In this document: positions 1-13,500 of the stretch, one piece after another
How the letters are laid out: every line of letters begins with the position of its first letter
Numbering within the stretch: position 1 is the first letter of the stretch
From: Albula goreensis
Taxonomy: Eukaryota > Chordata > Actinopteri > Albuliformes > Albulidae
DNA length: 64,000 nt
Assembly (NCBI GenBank): GCA_022829145.1
Contig: CM040746.1
Coordinates: forward strand, 6,131,184-6,195,183
Direction: 5' to 3'
Made by a program: the position numbers and the translations under genes
The notes under the pieces: generated by a model
Seen by the model: the letters and a program-made list of their open reading frames with translations, nothing else
The model's database searches: none
What the model was told of the DNA's origin: nothing

Positions 1-443
1 CACTGTAGATATTAATGTAAAAGTCTCCCATTCTTAGATAGATTTACAGAAGTGCATAAAATAGGGCTGGCAGAGACCTGATGTGATAACCCATGACTAT
101 CTCAACTGACAGCTGCAGTTATCACATGACCCCACATCATAATGAGCCCTGGGGGAGGAGCCATGAGACTGGGAATACAGTGCTCCATACTCAGACCAGG
201 AGAAGGACCCAGACTTCATGGTTTGTTCATAGGGATGCAGTTTAAATCAGCTGAGTTTGTAAATTCCACCCCTGGCCTGGGACAGTGCAGGGAGGTAATG
301 TAGAACAAATGATGTAACTATGTTCACATGCTAACGAAGCAGAGCGGCCAATGAGCAGTCGTACAAATGGAGGAGCCGCAGATCTGTCGGCACCCCAGTC
401 TACAGTGCGTGAGATGGGCGCAGGTGGAGAGGCGGAGTCATAC

Positions 444-719
444 CTGGTAGCCCAGTCTGGCGGCTCTTTGAAGCAGGGTCTCGCCGGCATTCTTATTCAC
501 GATGAGGCGCCTAACCTCAGGGGGGACAGGCCGCCCAGGGGGGGAGTCGGGAACGCGGCCCCCCCTCCCACCCACCCCTGCACCGCCCCTCCTGCCCGTG
601 GAGGGAGAGGGCAGGTCCCTGGGAGGGCAGATGGGATCTGGCGGCTTCTTCACCGGCGGGTTGCCTGCATCGATGACAGGGGTGGAACACTTTCCAGAGA
701 CGCCACGCTTAGTCTTGAG
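444..719 (-). CDS. bcorl1: bcorl1 exon leading into the ankyrin repeats
   Basis: A 276-nt exon, phase 0 at both ends. The acceptor is a (TTTC)n-type tract ending in CATTCAG (720-726). The donor reads CTACCAG|GTATGA (443-442). The peptide begins [11 protein letters not shown], passes a Pro/Gly-rich linker and ends in [18 protein letters not shown], the entry helix of the Bcor/Bcorl1 ankyrin domain. This is the last exon of the gene inside the window. Confidence 0.85.
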
Positions 720-3700
720 CTGAATGAAAGAAAGAAAGATTTCCATTTCCAGGAGGTAACACTGCAAGGACAACAGACACGGGCTCACAGTCTGCACTCC
801 GCGAGGGGAAAAAAAAAAAAAAAACATACACTGTACTAATTCTTTAGGCCACAGGAGGGCACTCAAACCATAGTTTTAATAATAAATACATTTAATTTGT
901 GAAGTGCAATTCATTGCAAATTTCAAAGTTCCTATTTAGGCAAAATGGTAAGTTTATTGAGCACATGTAAAAAAAACTGCACCAATACATCACAGTATTC
1001 AGTCAGTAGAGCACTCAGTATATGAGGGAATATGGCACCCATCAGGGCCTGTTTCAATAAATTCTGTCAAAGGCTTGCTGCTCTAGTATCAGTTTCCCCT
1101 GCCCATGTCCTTTCCTTCTCCATAATGGGCCAAAAGACTAAACTGATCCTAGATCAGCACTTCAGAAGCAATTTCTGAAAGCGATATTTCTGAAAGCAAT
1201 AACATTTGTGTTCTGCTGGGAGTTACCTTTGCTAATTATGCTAACAAACGCCCTGTCCACTCTCACTTGCAACTTTTAGCGTCATGCACGCCCGTATTCT
1301 TGAAACAGGTATGACCCCCCTACCCCCCCACATACCTTCTGCTCCTCCTCCAGGTCACACAGGTGTTTACTTTTGAATTTCCTCTTGCCGGTGGGTTTGT
1401 CTGTGGGGGAGGAGGGCGCGTAGCCGAGTTCCGAGGCACGCGTGGCTCCCCCCGATCGGGTCAGCAGGGGCCTCCTGGGTGCCCCGTCCGGACTGGCGCC
1501 CCGACATGCCAAGGTTGCACTGAGCCGAGGGTACGACCCGGCCCTCTGATCTGCGGGAGCAAGAGTGCCCATGCCCAGTCACGATCCCCAATCAACACGA
1601 ACCCCAACCAATCAACAGCTCAGAGCAGGTACCACACAGACACGCCCACACAGCTGCCACACTCAATCTACGGCATCATGGAGGAAGCCCAGGAAGCAGA
1701 GAACAGAGTACAGGCACACAATGAGGTTTGAGGATGTCCTCCAGGGGTAAGTACCACCATTAACAATGGACTGTACAGCCTGTATTACAAATCTCAATGA
1801 CCCAGGATCAGTTTCCTTTTACCTACATTCTAACCTTATCCACAATGAGTTATGAGGCAAAGCTGATCCTGGATCAGCATGTCTACTAGGAGATATATGT
1901 TATCCCCGTTTATTTTGTTTTTAATGTTGACACGCATGAAACATATTCAACTCTCAACAGAAAGTGTTAATCCAGTAAATTTGAAATGATGAAAGACAGG
2001 ACTGTTTACAGTGTGATTTTAACAAATACTAACAGGACAACTCATACAATTAAACAATATGTGCTCCACATCAACTCCCTGTCAGGCTGTACCGCGATCC
2101 CTCCTGCTGTCCGGGGGTAGTTATAAGCTCATTTACTAATTTACTGTACAGTAAGTTTTCATTACTTCACTTGAATGTTTTCATTAAGGTATAGAAGGTG
2201 TATCACCTATATTACTGTTAGCATCACACGGTATAACATTTGTGTTGTAACCTCATAATTAGAGCCTGTTTCTTTAAGAGCAGTGGCGTCACATTGTCTT
2301 TGACCATTCAGTTTTCTTGTCCATTGAACATGAGCAGTGAAAACAAAAGCCACGATTAGAATACTTACCAGTGGAAATGTGTAAACCATTGTTTCTTTTG
2401 AAAACCTCATATTTGTTGGTAAAGTTTTTTGGGAACAGTATCAAACTCACCAGCCCGCAGCCAACTGTCCAAATCTGGGACAGCGGTTAGCTAACGGCCA
2501 TGGGGTACCTTCAGAGGTACTGTATTTGCTTTCATATAAGTTTACCATGTCAATAGTACTGGCACATGTAGCAAGAGATAACACTTGTATGTTAACAAGG
2601 TTTTTCAACATGTCAAGTCCAGTAAGGTCTCATTATTCAAAAAGCTAAGGGGACAACAATATTTGGCCAATTTAACATCAGTGGAGTTTTGACCATCCAA
2701 ATTATTCTGAATTGTTTGTAGTTTGTCATTTTTTCAGTCATATTATAACAATTTCTTAAGATTTAGATCTTTTCCCGTTATGATTTCTAATTAATTTTAT
2801 TTGCAGTGCAAATAAATAGTGATGAGATCAGATGACATCATCAACCAACCATAAAGTAGATGTACTGATTCAATGTATCTATTTTGTCTGAAAATCGGTT
2901 GATTCCAATCCCAGGCTGGTCAATCAGTTCATCTCTAAAATAAATCTTTAGATTACAAATGGAATTACGTCAATGCCCATATTTGTCATGCCCGCACAAT
3001 GAGAAGTCACTGCCAAGGAAATTTTTTTTAGGCTACCTGTCGCAGCTCGGGTGGTCTGTCGCGTTGTCACGCACTTCGCATCCCCTTCTCTGGCCTGGTC
3101 CCTCTCTGTGACAAACTCCCCATTCTGGTACTTCCTGTTCCTTCGTCGCTTCCTCTTCTTCCGTGGGGAGGGGTCTCGCTCGGTGGCAGGTGCAGGTTTT
3201 GTGGCGCCCAAACCTGCTTGGTTCGGCAGTGGGGTGGAGCGAGGCCGGCCTCTCGGCCTGCGGGCTTGGGTTTGGGTGGCAGGAGGAGGGGGCACAGGAG
3301 CATCTCCCCGCGGCTTGTCCGCACGCCGCCGTCCCCTCTTCTGCTTGGGTGGGCGGCTCTTCACAGGCCCCGCCTCCTTACTCAGCCAATCAGGACTGCC
3401 CTGTGAGCCTGGGGTATCCGCCACAGAGCTGCAGTCATTACCTACAGGAGGCAAAAAAGCTAACTATGCAAAATACTGACTATGACTCTGAGGACATTCC
3501 CAGCAGTCATGTCTATCAGAGGCACACAACTGTATAAATGTTCTTTCTGGAAATATCTATGTGAAATCCAAAAATGTGCTACACAAACCCGCCATGCCAG
3601 TCCTGCTAACATCATCCCCAAGACATGAAAGGATTTAAAATTCTGGTCTCACAAAAACAGCACTGTTTAAAGTTTAGAAAACCCACAGAATGTGTACGAG

Positions 3701-6700
3701 CTGAAGTATCTGTAAAAGGGCGTAGTACCTGCTTTGATGTGAGGGAGCAGCGTTGCATCTGCGGGGTCTCTCTGCCCGCTGCCCTTCTCCTCAAGTTCCT
3801 CATTCCGTTGGGAGGCAGCTGTATCCGAACGGACAGGCTCCAGCACAGGTGTCCGTTGCTTCTTCTGCAGCGAAACACAGCAGATAGAGTCTGGTTGGCG
3901 TCTTTTAAACACTTAGCTCAGGGGTCCGCGGGGGGTTTCATGCTAACCTCTACTTTTAATTATTCAGTTAGCCCAGTACAATAATGTGATCTAACTGTTC
4001 AGCTGAATATCTTGTTCATGAGTGACAGCCGAAGATGTGCCCAAACGGGACACACTTTAACATGTTCGGTCCTAAAAGTGAACCAGAATTGGTTTGTGCA
4101 GATATTTATTCAGAGAAACTGACGGTAACAAATACGAATCCTCCTCCCAGGTCAAGTTTATGCTAAAACATTAGCCAAACACGCTCAAGAGCACATGTTG
4201 TGGGAAATAGTACCATAAGGAAATGTTTGAAGTACTCCTGTATCAGAGTGGCTGCAAAGTCCACTTGTTAAAATTTCTCAATAGGACTAGAGCAGTTGTT
4301 AGCATTTTTAGCTTTCAAGAGAATTTTTTATTCTGAGTCTTGCGCTGAAATGTTTCTGCATCGTACTACTGTCTGTCATGGATAAAGCCAGATTCTTAGC
4401 TTTATAAACTGAAAGCAACTATAAACAATATGTAGCATAAACAAAATACATTTCAAATAAAGCCTTACTTTTCTGTGATGGGTCCAATCAGAAGTGCTGC
4501 TGTCCTTATCGAGGGCTCTCTTTATGCCCTTTGCCACCTTTTTGGAGGACGCTGGTGATGATTTGTCAAGCTTATTCTGACTGGCCTTCTTGTGTTTGCT
4601 AACAGAAGCTTCGCCTTTTGCAGGGGGCCCATCTCTGATTGTGTTCAGTTCCTTTTCCCTTTCAGCTCTATCCGCACGGTGGCCCTTGAGAATGGATAGA
4701 GCAATTCCCTCAAGGGGACAGGGGCTCTCCTGGACCCTTCCTGCTCCTAGCTCAGGGACCAGCACGGATTCGGTCTGTTTTTCAGCGGCCAGACCACTGC
4801 CACCCACCATCTGAGCATGTGCAGAGGTGTCTCCTCTCTCCTCGCTCTCCTTGCTTCCCGTGTTTTCTTCCTGTTTGATGTGTTTCTCAGCGGTCTTCTT
4901 TCCAAGCTCAGCGGTGCTCATGTTTTCTGGTTTGCCGGAAGCTTTGACAGGCACTCCCTCCAAGGAGGCCAGATCCAGCCGAACATCCCTCTTCTTCACA
5001 GGCCTGAATGGCAGGAATCCGCCGGATGGTGCATCCTGGGACCTGAAGTGCAAGCTCATTGCTTCAGGCTTTTTCAGGCCAACAGGGGCTGGAGTGCAAC
5101 CTCCCTCACCACTAAGGGCAGAAGTCTCCAGGGCTTTCTGCTTCACTATGGACTCCAGGTTTGACAGAGGAGACTTTGTCTTGTCCCACTTTTTCTCTGC
5201 CATCTTGGATGAGCTAGGCTGAGCTCTCTGAATCAGTGGGCTCTCACATCCGGTTGTCACCCGTAGCTTGGGAGTCACTTGAATGACCTTCTGCTGCATG
5301 GTGGATCCTTGTTGTGGAAGAGGAGCCAGCTGTGGCCTCGTAGGATTGTCAATGATGGGAGAAATTGGGATGATTGTCCTCCCACTGCTGAGTTTACAGA
5401 GCGGACGAGCGCCAGCAGAGATGGATAAGACTGCAGGGAGACCATCTTTACTTGCATTAACCTGCGGTCCAGGTGAACAGGCGGTGTTATTGTTGTGATA
5501 CTTGGATCGGGGGACCTGTTGGGTGTCTTTTGCCGCACAAGGTCCTCTCTTAACTTTAGGGACCAGCTGCTCTCCTTGGTCAATGATGGAGATAGTCACC
5601 TGTTTAGCGGTGTTCTGGAGGTCTTCCATAAACGCTGCACCTTTCCCATCTTTGCTGCGCAGCGTAGAGGCCAGTATGGGGCTGGCCACCCCCACATAGG
5701 TCCCATCTAGGTTGTTAGCGGAGTTGTGTGGACTTTTAGCCCAGGGTGTCAATGGCTCAACAGCCTGGTGATTCAGAAGTCGCGCGACTTGCTTAGGAGG
5801 GGTGCCGTTTCTCAGGGAGTCTGGGAACATATGAACAGGAGCCCCGCTGGAACCAAAATTGGCTCTCTTTGGAAGGACAGGGCTGCCTCCCTGACCAGTG
5901 TCTGCAAGGTGGCGCTCTGCAGCCGGAGCCGGGGAAGCACTCTGAGGGTCCTTTTGCACTTTTGCACGTTTGGACTTAGAGGACAAGTCAAGGGGCACAT
6001 CCCGCACTTCAGAGCCCATATGCTCCTCCACAACAACACATGGGGACTTGAGTCGTGAGTAGGTTATGGACGTGTTATCAGCATTCTGGTGTGGAGGACC
6101 CTTCTCCAAGTGGTTCAGCAGCTTGCTGTGTGCTGTGGTGTTGGTTGGAGGGCTGGAGGAAGAGACTGAAACTGGGGGCAGAGGAGCAGCTGGACCCAAA
6201 GTTGGCTGATTCACAGGATGAGCAACGACAGTGGGCGGGGTTATGGAATCCATCGGCGAACCATGCTCTGCACCGCCTCTGCAGCTCTTGCTGTCTGAGA
6301 CAGGCCTGTGCTTGTGTTTATGCACCGTCGTCGCTGACGGAGGTCTGGTTTCAGGTGCGACAGCTCTAGCTACTGTGAAGTGGTAAGGGTAGGTCCGGAG
6401 ATTTTGGGTGGCGACGCTGGAGGTCGTGCCCTGTGGCCGGCACTCAACGCGGACCTGGCTAGCTGTGGCTTCCCTCAGGGCCGTGATCTGGCCCAATCCT
6501 GGCGGGAGGGTGATCTTGCAGAGGGGGGAACTGAAGGAGGGAAGGAAGGCAACTGGCTGACCCGGTTTGAAGAGTGAGGAGCACTGAAAGCCTGCCGGGA
6601 GGCTGATAACAGACTGTGCCTGGGCCTGCACATGCGTCCTCTTGCCCTGATTCACACCAACACCATGACTGGGGTTTAGGGGAGCCTTTTTCCCGCCAGC

Positions 6701-7528
6701 CCACTGCTGTGCGGGGAAAACCACAGGCCCCTCCTCGCTGGGCTTGGGCACTTCCGCGCTCTTCTGGGGCGAGGCGACAATGGCGGAGGAGGGGCTTAAG
6801 ATAGGGGCTCCAGCGACATCGCAGTCACGCTGGGGACAGGGGGGCACATCCGAATGAGGGTTCACATCACTGCTTTTCGGGGATATGTCGGAGGCTTTGC
6901 AGTCCGCTGCTGTCGCGGTGTTGGTTTGCTGGTTGAGGGCCCATCCCTGAGCTCTGGGGGCAGCGTCTGGGGCGGATTCCCCACCATGCTCACAGACGCC
7001 TTATTTGGAGCACTGGGCTCTGCGATCACTAGGCCTCCATCCCCTACATTCATCGAAGTAGGATCCACCTGAAAAACAACAGGGACGCTAACAATCCCCT
7101 AAATCTGGCATCTGATTGGCCACACAATTCCTTGCATTCCCTCCCAACATCGATCCCCCAGGTCCGAAAAAGAGAAGCGAGTTCTCAGCTAATCTACCTG
7201 GGTAGATAAAACTGAAGATAAAGGTACATCCATGAAGGTAAAATAAAATAACACTGAATGCAGTTCCATAATGGGCTATTAGCAGAGGTCTAAACCTCAA
7301 CTGAATATTTCACTCTGCTCTCATGTGGAGCTCCTTTGACAGAATTAAAAGCTAAATGAACATTATCATGGTAGTAATAAATATGTGTAATTACATTTTT
7401 ATTTCTTTATTTAAAACAGAAATCTCCACTACACTCAGAAAGAGAAAGCTGTTACCTGCATAAGAGTGCTGTTAACGTAACATTGCTTAGGAGGAGGGGA
7501 TCCCAGATCGGTGCATGGAACTGAGCTG
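444..7528 (-). CDS. bcorl1: BCL6 corepressor-like 1 (partial gene, six coding exons)
   Basis: Bcorl1 is a nuclear transcriptional corepressor that links repressors to CtBP and to the PCGF1/PRC1.1 polycomb complex. I place six exons, in transcript order: 7528-7456, 7068-4469, 3864-3729, 3441-3037, 1550-1336 and 719-444. Each has AG/GT borders and the phases agree at every junction, for example codon GAT split 3037/1550. Visible landmarks are the CtBP-type PLDLS motif, short blocks such as [17 protein letters not shown] and ISIIDQGE, an AT-hook-like RRPRGRPRS, the basic stretch [26 protein letters not shown], and the start of the ankyrin region ([17 protein letters not shown]). These fit human BCORL1 better than BCOR. 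The ankyrin repeats and PUFD domain must lie before base 1. No start-codon exon was recognised upstream of 7528. The largest exon contains an apparent one-base frameshift. BCOR is the alternative identity. Confidence 0.85.
1085..1166. repeat. dispersed fish repeat with GATCCTAGATCAG core (copy 1)
   Basis: An A/T-rich interspersed element with the shared layout 'ATCAGTTTCC ... CATAATG ... AAACTGATCCTAGATCAGC'. A second, diverged copy lies about 700 bases downstream, on the other side of a bcorl1 exon. The ends are roughly self-complementary (ATCAGTTT/AAACTGAT), as in a small MITE. Boundaries are approximate. Confidence 0.45.
1800..1885. repeat. dispersed fish repeat with GATCC core (copy 2)
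   Basis: Diverged copy of the element at 1085-1166. It starts 'CCAGGATCAGTTTCC' and ends 'AAGCTGATCCTGGATCAGC', with a central CACAATGAG matching CATAATGGG of copy 1. It lies in the bcorl1 intron between the exons at 3037-3441 and 1336-1550. Confidence 0.45.
4469..7068 (-). CDS. bcorl1: bcorl1 large central exon, with apparent frameshift
   Basis: This 2600-nt exon encodes the long Pro/Ser-rich corepressor body. The acceptor is a pyrimidine-rich tract ending in CAG at 7069-7071. The donor reads AGAAAA|GTAAGG at 4468-4467. From 7068 only one frame is open (starting [12 protein letters not shown]), and it continues in phase from the 73-nt exon upstream. That frame stops at a TGA covering 6862-6864. 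The frame carrying all the conserved Bcorl1 blocks is open only from 7000 downward. The exon is entered and left in phase 0, yet 2600 is not divisible by 3, so one base is missing or two are extra between about 7000 and 6865. The rest of the exon is a single open frame of about 800 codons. A family-conserved protein this long argues against a decayed gene. Confidence 0.85.
5981..5995 (-). other. bcorl1: CtBP-binding motif PLDLS in bcorl1
   Basis: These codons spell PLDLS, followed by SKSKR. PxDLS is the established docking motif for the CtBP corepressors, and BCORL1 is a known CtBP partner. It is a protein motif inside the large exon, noted because it supports the family call. Confidence 0.75.
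7085..7225. repeat. interspersed repeat family A, copy 1
   Basis: Shares 'ATCTGATTGGC', a C-rich segment and 'CATCGATCCCCCAGG' with copies at about 37.5 and 40.2 kb, followed by 'CTCAGCTAATCTACCTGGGTAG'. It lies in the bcorl1 intron immediately upstream of the large exon. It is probably a SINE or MITE fragment, and its limits are approximate. Confidence 0.4.
7456..7528 (-). CDS. bcorl1: bcorl1 upstream 73-nt coding exon
   Basis: A small exon bounded by TTTTTCAG (acceptor, 7529-7536) and ATGCAG|GTAACA (donor at 7455-7454). It is open only when its first base completes the previous codon, giving a peptide from [14 protein letters not shown] to NSTLMQ. It ends in phase 0, matching the next exon. 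The peptide contains no recognisable domain. The acceptor reads CAGCAG, so an alternative start three bases downstream (7525) is possible. It is the most 5' coding exon I can support. Confidence 0.6.
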
Positions 7529-7536
7529 CTGAAAAA

Positions 7537-10500
7537 CAAATGAAACAATCAGTCACACATGAATGGGTTAGGAACCTGGCACTGCTTTATAGGAGAGCAC
7601 AGAGAAGCACATGCATTCGTGGAAACGCATTTAGCTAGCCATCCCTTCCATGAACAGTCCACTGCCTGGGCTGCGCAGTCATTCTGCTGAAGGACCCACA
7701 TCGTCTCTAAGCAATCAGAGGGGGTGACACAGCGAGGTCAGATCCTTCACACATTCTTCCACTGGTGTCTCTCAATTTACTCTTCAATGAAAAGCAGTTT
7801 TTTAAGTTTTCATGAGACAGGCAAGAACATTTTAACACCACACTTTTCTTTTATAATGTAAAAGCCAAAAATTCCCTAAAAGGGAATTATTGCACAGTCC
7901 AGCACACCTGGCATGAATTTATCATGTAAACATGGAGTAATTTTTGTAATCAGGTCAAAGGTAAATTAAGTTTGTGGTTAGAGGTAGAATTATTTTACAC
8001 TAGACCTCAGTTCCAATAGAAACCACCATTTGTATAACAATGTGCCTGTTGAGTTTGTCAGTGATCTAGTTTGGTAATGACCGCAATTATCAGCAATAAA
8101 TATCTCTGAATAAATCATCATACATTTTTCATTAAACAGAATTTCTTTTTTCTATCCTGTTCTCAGCATCTTGATACTTAGAGTACCTCCAGCTTTCTTG
8201 TTTAGAACAACTAGGTCATTACAGTGAAACAGCAGTTTAAGTTACTTTTTTGTCCTTTTTAGTCTGTATTTGTCTCTTTCTTAAGAACTAAACGTTCACA
8301 GAGTGGGGTTGCAGAGAAACTTCCTGTGTGTGAGATGAGCTTCCTTTGAAATGTCCCAACACAAAATTTCCCAACACAGAAGCGACGCTTTAAAGTTTTG
8401 TTCCTGGGCAGGCAGTACCTCATTTTAGAGTTATGATTCTGCAAACACAGCTTCTACTGAAGTTACAACCAACTGTTCATCAATTCATTTAACAAAATAA
8501 GAGCATAACCAACAATGTTGCACTGTGGCAGCACAAACATCACTTCTTATCAATTGTTTGCTCTCTCCTTTTTTAGTCTGAACCTTTCTTGTAAACACAT
8601 GTGAAATACTGTTCAAGTCCAAATTCAGTTCACGAATATCCAAACGTACCATCACACACAACTTTTCACTTCAACTACACTTTTACACATGGCATCATCT
8701 CTGAAATCTGTACAATCCACGTACATCTTGTGCGTTCTGGATATCAGTTCACGTTTCTGCACGAAGAACAGAATCAAGACGAAATGAGTGGATTTGTCCC
8801 GGTGACTGTCTAAGAAGATTTCTACTCATCCAAAACGTGGAGTCAGTATATATACGTTCTCAGCAAACACACCTTCTCAAAATACAAAAGCAAAAAACCT
8901 CAAAGTGAATCCTAAATTCAAGTGCAAATATGGTCTCTTTAAATTGTGAAAAATCTTTTTTCACATTCCGCACTGTTTATAAATGTAAATTCTAAGGCAT
9001 GACGCTCTGATGTCGAACATAGGTCACGTACATATGCCTAAATAATACAAACTAAATACAGATATATTCACAGCCTATATGTATCAAAAGTCAAATACAT
9101 TTTGTAGTACTCCTTAAGATGTGGCCAATATAGTGGCCAACTATAAACACAGACATATCGCTCCTAGAGGAGAAAAAAGCAGTTGAATACTTAAGATAAC
9201 TTAACCACTGCATTAGTCCTCTCTTTATGTCAACGCAATATTATAATACAATGACCGATATGTATTCACTACGTCTAAACGATAGTCACACCGAAGAGAA
9301 GCAAGTAACAGCTCCGCAACTCGCTGCCATCCAAACAAACAGTTGAAAACAACTGGCTGACTATATTACCAGAATTATAAATGTATTCCCAAAGACCACA
9401 AGGACAACATATTTTTTAATGTGATGTTGGCATTAATCTGATTTTTGCTGCAAATACGTCGTCTCGTCTTGAAGAGACAGCTTTCCGATATCAAGCTATA
9501 GCTAATTCCTTGGTTTGACGCGACAGCGTGAGTAAGCGAAGGGATTAGGTAAATCACAGAACAACGTATCAAAGTGTGCGTCAATGTTACACATATCTTT
9601 TAGTGTTATACATTATAAAACAATACAACAAAAATAAACCAATCTCCCTCCCCAAGTACAGAGCGAGATGCTGGTCTACCGTCAGCTGTGCAGCCAGGAA
9701 CCAACATTCATATACGAGACGCATGCGAGTGGCAAGTATTACGATGATGCTGGAAATACTGTGAGCTGAAGAGGGTTCGGTTAATTTGATCACATAATAT
9801 TACTATTACATAGTTGTTATCCGATATGTTCAGGTTATTCTTCATAGATTCTCAAGTGGGCTCTGAAATAACCCGCTCGTCCTAGTTTGCCCATCGCAAT
9901 ACGAAAGAGGAGCAACTGATTCTCAGGTGATTCACAATGTTGAGGTTATGGAAGACAATGCGAATGATAAGGAAAAAAAGAGGGATACATATTCTGATCC
10001 GTTTTAGAGGAAGGAAAGTCTACGCGTAACACATAACGTTAACGTTCCAAACTAGACAGCTGTCAACGCTATATTTCCTTGCCAAGTCAAACACATCGTA
10101 CGCATTCGAACCACCACGGTAAAGCCAAACTACCCCACAAACACGTCGTGGCCGGTACCGCGGTCAAAATTAGTCGATGACCGAATCTAAAGGAACAAAC
10201 ATTCCCAACTCCAATTACAAAGGCCTATATCACCCCCCAAAGTTATCTGATTAAAGACCACGAGGTTGTACAGCAAAGCTACCTGGGGCGTTTAAAACAT
10301 AGCCACTAATAATATATTGTGCATACGGCTATTACAAACTAAAGACTACAGCTACTATTTGTGTGAGCAAATTAAGCCATCTCTGTAAAGAACAAATTGC
10401 AGCTCTAACGAAAATGTAGGCAAAGAAGTGATAAAACACACAAAATCTTAACAGTACACTTTATCCAACTTATTACTATTGTGAGCTACACGGCTAACAT

Positions 10501-13500
10501 TAGCCAATATACATGATGCGAAGGACAATGTTTTCTGATATACTCTGTCCAGAACGTGTTCAAAATGACACAGGCGGTAGGCTATAGCTGCGCAGCAAAG
10601 TCTACACTCGGCGACTATCAGTCTGAATTACACATTGCTTGACACTGTTTGGATAGCTATCTGTATAATTCTTTGACCGCCTCCCCGCGGCCCTTGCCGA
10701 ACCGCATCTAGGTTCAAAGATAATATTAGACAGACCCGAACCGATTTTTTCGACTCTGGTAACGTTACCGAATAATTCCTAAAAATAATTATCCGAGCAA
10801 ATGGCTATTGCAAATTGTATAAACAATCACAAACCCGTTTGTATAGTGGACAAAGGGGAAAATATGCATCAAGGGACAAGTGAATTCCGTGTCTTTCGGT
10901 CAAGTCCGTTGCAGTTCACTAATCTCGATCGTTTTCGGTTCTGAAAGTCCGGGGGGTTTCGTCAAGACAGTCCGTACCGTATCTCTCTGATGGGAGAGAG
11001 AGGCAGAGAGAGAGAACTACCACTATGGGGCTTGTAGTGTTTCGCTGATCGTTGCTTCTCCGTGGAAGTATAAAAATGGGAGGAGTAAGGACTACAGGTA
11101 CCAGCATGCACAGCAGGCCCCACTCGCTCAAGGGGAAAGGGGATCGCAACGGTGCGCTAAACTGAAAAAGCTTAAGTAGCAAAGTGGAAATAGGAAATAC
11201 AATAATAAAGACGTCGCCTGTCACGATGTTCATGTGCGAAGAACGGTCACACTATCCTTGCAATAACTGAAGTGTTTCAACGTGCGGTTCAACGACAGAA
11301 GCATTAAAGTCCGTCCGAAGTGACCAAAGAAAACGAGCTTGAAAAGGTGGCTGTGTAGTTCTCACATTGCAGCGAAATTAACACGAGGAGTAGACCCTTG
11401 TGGGTGTGGAAGGAATTCCTGCTAAACTAATGTAAATGTTTAAAAGTGACGAGTATCGGTAGAAAAAAAAACAGGATAAGGACAGGATTTTTGTTTCGGT
11501 AATGCACTGACTTTATATGTCCAAAGGAGACACGTGCTTCTCATTAACAATAACTTCCTTTAAATTTAACGCTGTCTGTTTTAACCATGCTGCTGGCATC
11601 CTAACCAAGAGGAAGCACACCGGGTACATGAAGACACATTGATATATATGACCCGTAGGCCTTCTTTAGTGTTTCATTTGTGTAACGTTATCAGTCAGCA
11701 TTTATGTGCAGGCTACACACACGCACATGCAATAACCTGACCTTGAGCTAAACACAAGCTTGTTAGATTCAGTGATTTGCAGCCCAAAATTTTTCACCCT
11801 GAAAGAGAACCTTAAACATCTGTTAGTTAAATGTCATTTAATATTACAGAACATCGAATAAGGCATTTATGAATTTGACATGATGAAAAACAGGAAAAAA
11901 ATGTAACCCGGATTGTTTTGTGTTGCTTCCCTGATTGCGTGAATGTTGTTGTCTAGAGGCCACCCATCTCTGAGATACGACACAGCTGTGATACACTGTG
12001 ACTCCAGCACCTCCTCTCCAGCGCTGCAAATACTGTCACATTCCGCAGTGGCCCCAACACCATTTCACACCTCCTATCGGACTGTCATCCACTCTGCACT
12101 CCTCTCCACCTCCCTGCCTGTCTGCGTAATGACTGTGAGTAATGAAGTGAATGTCTAGATTCACTTCTACACCTACACCACATTCTTTCTCTTTTCTATT
12201 GCTTCTTCCCATCAATACCTCTCTTTCTTTTTCCTTTCTCAGTCCAATACTGTTTTCCTCTCTTCCAGTCCCTACCTCACTTTCTCTCAAACCCTCTGTC
12301 TTTCACCTCTTCTCTCTAATTCTGTTTTCCCCTCGATCTCCTGTCCAGTTCTCCCATTCACACCTGTGGACATCATCCAAGAGTGAACTTGAAAATACAT
12401 GAAGGTCCAGCGGTCCATCCTGCCCTGACCTCAGCGACCATCCCTCCTCATTCAGTCACTGGGCAAACAACCGTATCACACGAAACTAATCCAGACTGCT
12501 CCCAAAAACATCCGTTCCCTCCTCAAGCTTCATACATCATTGTCAAAACCATGGTAACGTCTCAGACCCAACGGTTCCCTGGCTCTCCAGGAAAGACTTC
12601 ACCCATCAACTCCAATGCCTCTGTGTGGCTGTCTACTTTTAAAAAGGGAGATGGTGAGAAGGACACACATCAAACAGACTAGCCTGCTCCGTGCCATCCT
12701 ACGGAGATGCTTCACTCCTACTCAAGCTGATTCAAGACAAGGAAATGTGGACAGATCTATGAACCCAGCTGAATGATTCCTTCTGACGTCTGCGGTGACT
12801 TTACTGGCAGCATCTCCAAGCCCAGCCTGTTGCATGTACCTGTGGAACCGTCGCCAGTGCCTCTCATATTATACCAGGACCTACATTTCTCCGGCCTTGG
12901 CTCCCCGATAGCAAAGACTTACAGCACTGCCTACATCTCTAGACAAAGACTCCAAAGAGCTGCTGTACCTCTCCATGTTGGACTTGTGTGGATAAGGATG
13001 AATCTGAGATCGCCTGAGAAGTAGTGTTGCTGGGCAAAAAAAGTCTGGGTGAAAGGCCAGGTGTGTCCTTGGTTAAATAAATCTGATGGACCGTTTCCAT
13101 CTCACATACTGCCTCTCATCTTGAGCAGGGGAATGCACTGCTGTGTCTGTATTCTCAGAAATGCATGGCTACAACTGACTGCTGATTAACACTGAATTAC
13201 CTGGCCACAGTATACAGAATAAGCTTTAAAACAGCCATTTTACTAATGGAAGCAGTCTATAACATTTTGTACAATTGCTTAGGTTTATAAAAATTGACTC
13301 ATATTGTTTTTGTTATATGTAGCAGCTGGACAACTGTACTGAAGGCTTTTAGATAGGGTTTTTTGTCGTTAGTTTAAGTTTAATATTATAAGGCAAAGTT
13401 TTAGCAAGTCTCTCTGCATACTGACATCTGCCAAATGTGTAAAATGTAAGGATGTATAAGCAATCAAAAAATTATGATTGTTATTATAAAGTGATATTCT

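Noticed and set aside
4590..6577. Many plus-strand ORFs opposite the bcorl1 large exon
   Set aside because: Shadows of the long minus-strand coding exon, with no conserved motifs.
10919..11233. A 104-codon minus-strand ORF as a possible bcorl1 5' exon
   Set aside because: It shows none of the residues expected at the Bcorl1 N-terminus, and no donor in phase was found.
12151..13024. Cluster of plus-strand ORFs (71-99 codons) that could hint at a gene
   Set aside because: No motif, no consistent splice phases and a pyrimidine-rich composition; nothing supports coding.
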